NCBI GenBank assembly: GCA_030039655.1
Contig: JASHVC010000170.1
Span: 1 to 6,698, forward strand
Length of the DNA stretch: 6,698 nucleotides
Direction: 5' to 3'
Source of the DNA: Xanthobacteraceae bacterium
GTDB lineage: Bacteria; Pseudomonadota; Alphaproteobacteria; Rhizobiales; Xanthobacteraceae
The notes under the pieces are model-generated. The model searched no databases. It saw only the letters and a program-made list of their open reading frames with translations, and was not told the origin of the DNA. Below are positions 6,383-6,698 of this stretch, one piece after another. A program made the position numbers and the translations under genes. Position 1 is the stretch's first letter; the number at the start of each line of letters is the position of its first letter.

Positions 6383-6411
6383 TTGACGCTCATTTTGCGC
6401 ATTTGAATCAT
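6383..6411 (+). promoter_or_regulatory. possible sigma70-type promoter for the creatininase gene
   Basis: TTGACG (6383-6388) is a good -35 match and is followed after 17 bases by AATCAT (6406-6411), a weak -10. It points towards the plus-strand gene starting at 6580 and would give a leader of roughly 160 bases. The -10 overlaps the dyad at 6401-6428, so a bound regulator could block it. The call is by eye only. Confidence 0.35.
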
Positions 6412-6428
6412 CGCGATCAGCATCAAAT
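6401..6428. promoter_or_regulatory. candidate operator dyad between the divergent genes
   Basis: ATTTGA (6401-6406) and TCAAAT (6423-6428) form an inverted repeat. The perfect 8-base palindrome ATCGCGAT (6410-6417) lies between them, offset half a base from its centre. A symmetric AT-edged site in a divergent promoter region is the usual place for a dimeric regulator (for example GntR or LysR type). No regulator gene lies in the window. Confidence 0.35.
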
Positions 6429-6437
6429 TTCCCTTAC

Positions 6438-6471
6438 GCCACGGCCTTTCGGGCGTGGCCGCTGATTTTTT
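6438..6471 (+). terminator. terminator-like hairpin in the creatininase leader
   Basis: GCCACGGCC (6438-6446) and GGGCGTGGC (6451-6459) form an eight-pair stem with one G-G mismatch and a TTTC loop. A run of six T follows at 6466-6471, six bases below the stem. No plus-strand gene ends upstream, so if it works it would attenuate transcription into the creatininase gene. The gap between stem and T-run makes it suboptimal. It shares GGGCGTGGC with the hairpin at 6346-6373. Confidence 0.35.
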
Positions 6472-6568
6472 AGGCAGACTGGGCTAATCGATGAGCAGGG
6501 GCACGGCTCGGGCTTGCGTCCCATTGCGCCGCTGCCCTGGTATGGCCTTTGCGTATAGTCCTGCTGAC

Positions 6569-6573
6569 GGAGG
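6569..6573 (+). promoter_or_regulatory. ribosome binding site fixing the TTG start at 6580
   Basis: GGAGG lies six bases before the TTG at 6580. An in-frame TGA at 6565-6567 rules out any start further upstream, so the TTG is the only reasonable start despite being a rare codon. Confidence 0.75.
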
Positions 6574-6579
6574 GGAGCT

Positions 6580-6698
6580 TTGCCGGGAAGGGCGTTCTAC
6601 TGGGCGGAATTGCGGAGCAAGGATTTCAAAGGCCTTGATCCGGAAAAGGCCATCGTGATCCTGCCGGTCGCGGCCATCGAGCAGCACGGCCCGCATCT
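6580..6698 (+). CDS. creatininase-family amidohydrolase (N-terminal part, cut by window end)
   Basis: Only the first 39 codons are in the window. The segment AIVILPVAAIEQHGPHL is the N-terminal hallmark of the creatininase superfamily. Glu34 and His36 of EQHGPH should be the first metal ligands, the same numbers as in Pseudomonas creatininase. Members hydrolyse cyclic amides or formamides (creatinine amidohydrolase, the deformylase ArfB, and MftE peptidase), so the exact reaction cannot be told. The gene is divergent from the operon and shares its 280-base intergenic region, suggesting joint control and a role in the same catabolic route. The start is TTG, fixed by GGAGG and an upstream in-frame stop. 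The remaining metal ligands lie outside the window. Confidence 0.85.
   Translation, partial: MPGRAFYWAELRSKDFKGLDPEKAIVILPVAAIEQHGPH

Noticed and set aside
6300..6480. TPP riboswitch upstream of the THI5-like binding protein
   Set aside because: The conserved CUGAGA and ACCUGAUC-type elements are not present on the minus strand.
6484..6696. Minus-strand frame at the right edge
   Set aside because: It lies opposite the creatininase start, which has a clear family motif, a ribosome site and a bounded start on the plus strand.
1..6698. CRISPR array, insertion sequence ends, integrase or att repeat
   Set aside because: No regularly spaced repeats, no recognisable transposase or integrase, and no second copy of the tRNA 3' end were seen.

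Overview
The window most resembles a G+C-rich alphaproteobacterium, probably a Hyphomicrobiales/Bradyrhizobium-type soil organism. This rests on gene content (NitT/TauT-type ABC uptake genes, a Rieske oxygenase and a split TPP-dependent decarboxylase in one operon), on codon choice and on the tRNA-Thr sequence. It is an inference from general resemblance; no database search was possible.

Layout. Bases 1-1096 are gene-poor. They hold only short, weakly supported reading frames (a possible 50-residue membrane protein at 58-210, a 46-residue frame at 307-447 on the minus strand, a 115-residue frame at 418-765, and a 64-residue frame at 838-1032 on the minus strand). None is recognisable, and the stretch looks like decayed or accessory DNA. 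A complete tRNA-Thr (anticodon UGU, CCA encoded) lies at 1097-1171 on the minus strand. After a short spacer, 1332-6299 is filled by one compact minus-strand operon. In transcription order it encodes a secreted NMT1/THI5-like substrate-binding protein, an ABC permease, a Rieske non-heme iron oxygenase alpha subunit, the ABC ATPase, and the alpha and beta subunits of a ComDE-like (sulfopyruvate/phosphonopyruvate decarboxylase family) TPP enzyme. Gaps are 33-40 bases except the last junction, which is a 4-base ATGA overlap. A 280-base divergent intergenic region (6300-6579) follows, with two hairpins and a dyad. The window ends in the first 39 codons of a plus-strand creatininase-family amidohydrolase with a TTG start.

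How the genes may work together (inference). The transporter imports a small organic compound, the Rieske enzyme hydroxylates or dealkylates it, the creatininase-family enzyme may open an amide or formamide bond, and the TPP enzyme may decarboxylate a resulting 2-oxo acid. The substrate cannot be read from the sequence. The oxygenase gene sits inside the transporter gene set, between permease and ATPase, which argues that uptake and oxidation belong to one pathway. No reductase or ferredoxin for the Rieske protein, and no regulator, is present in the window.
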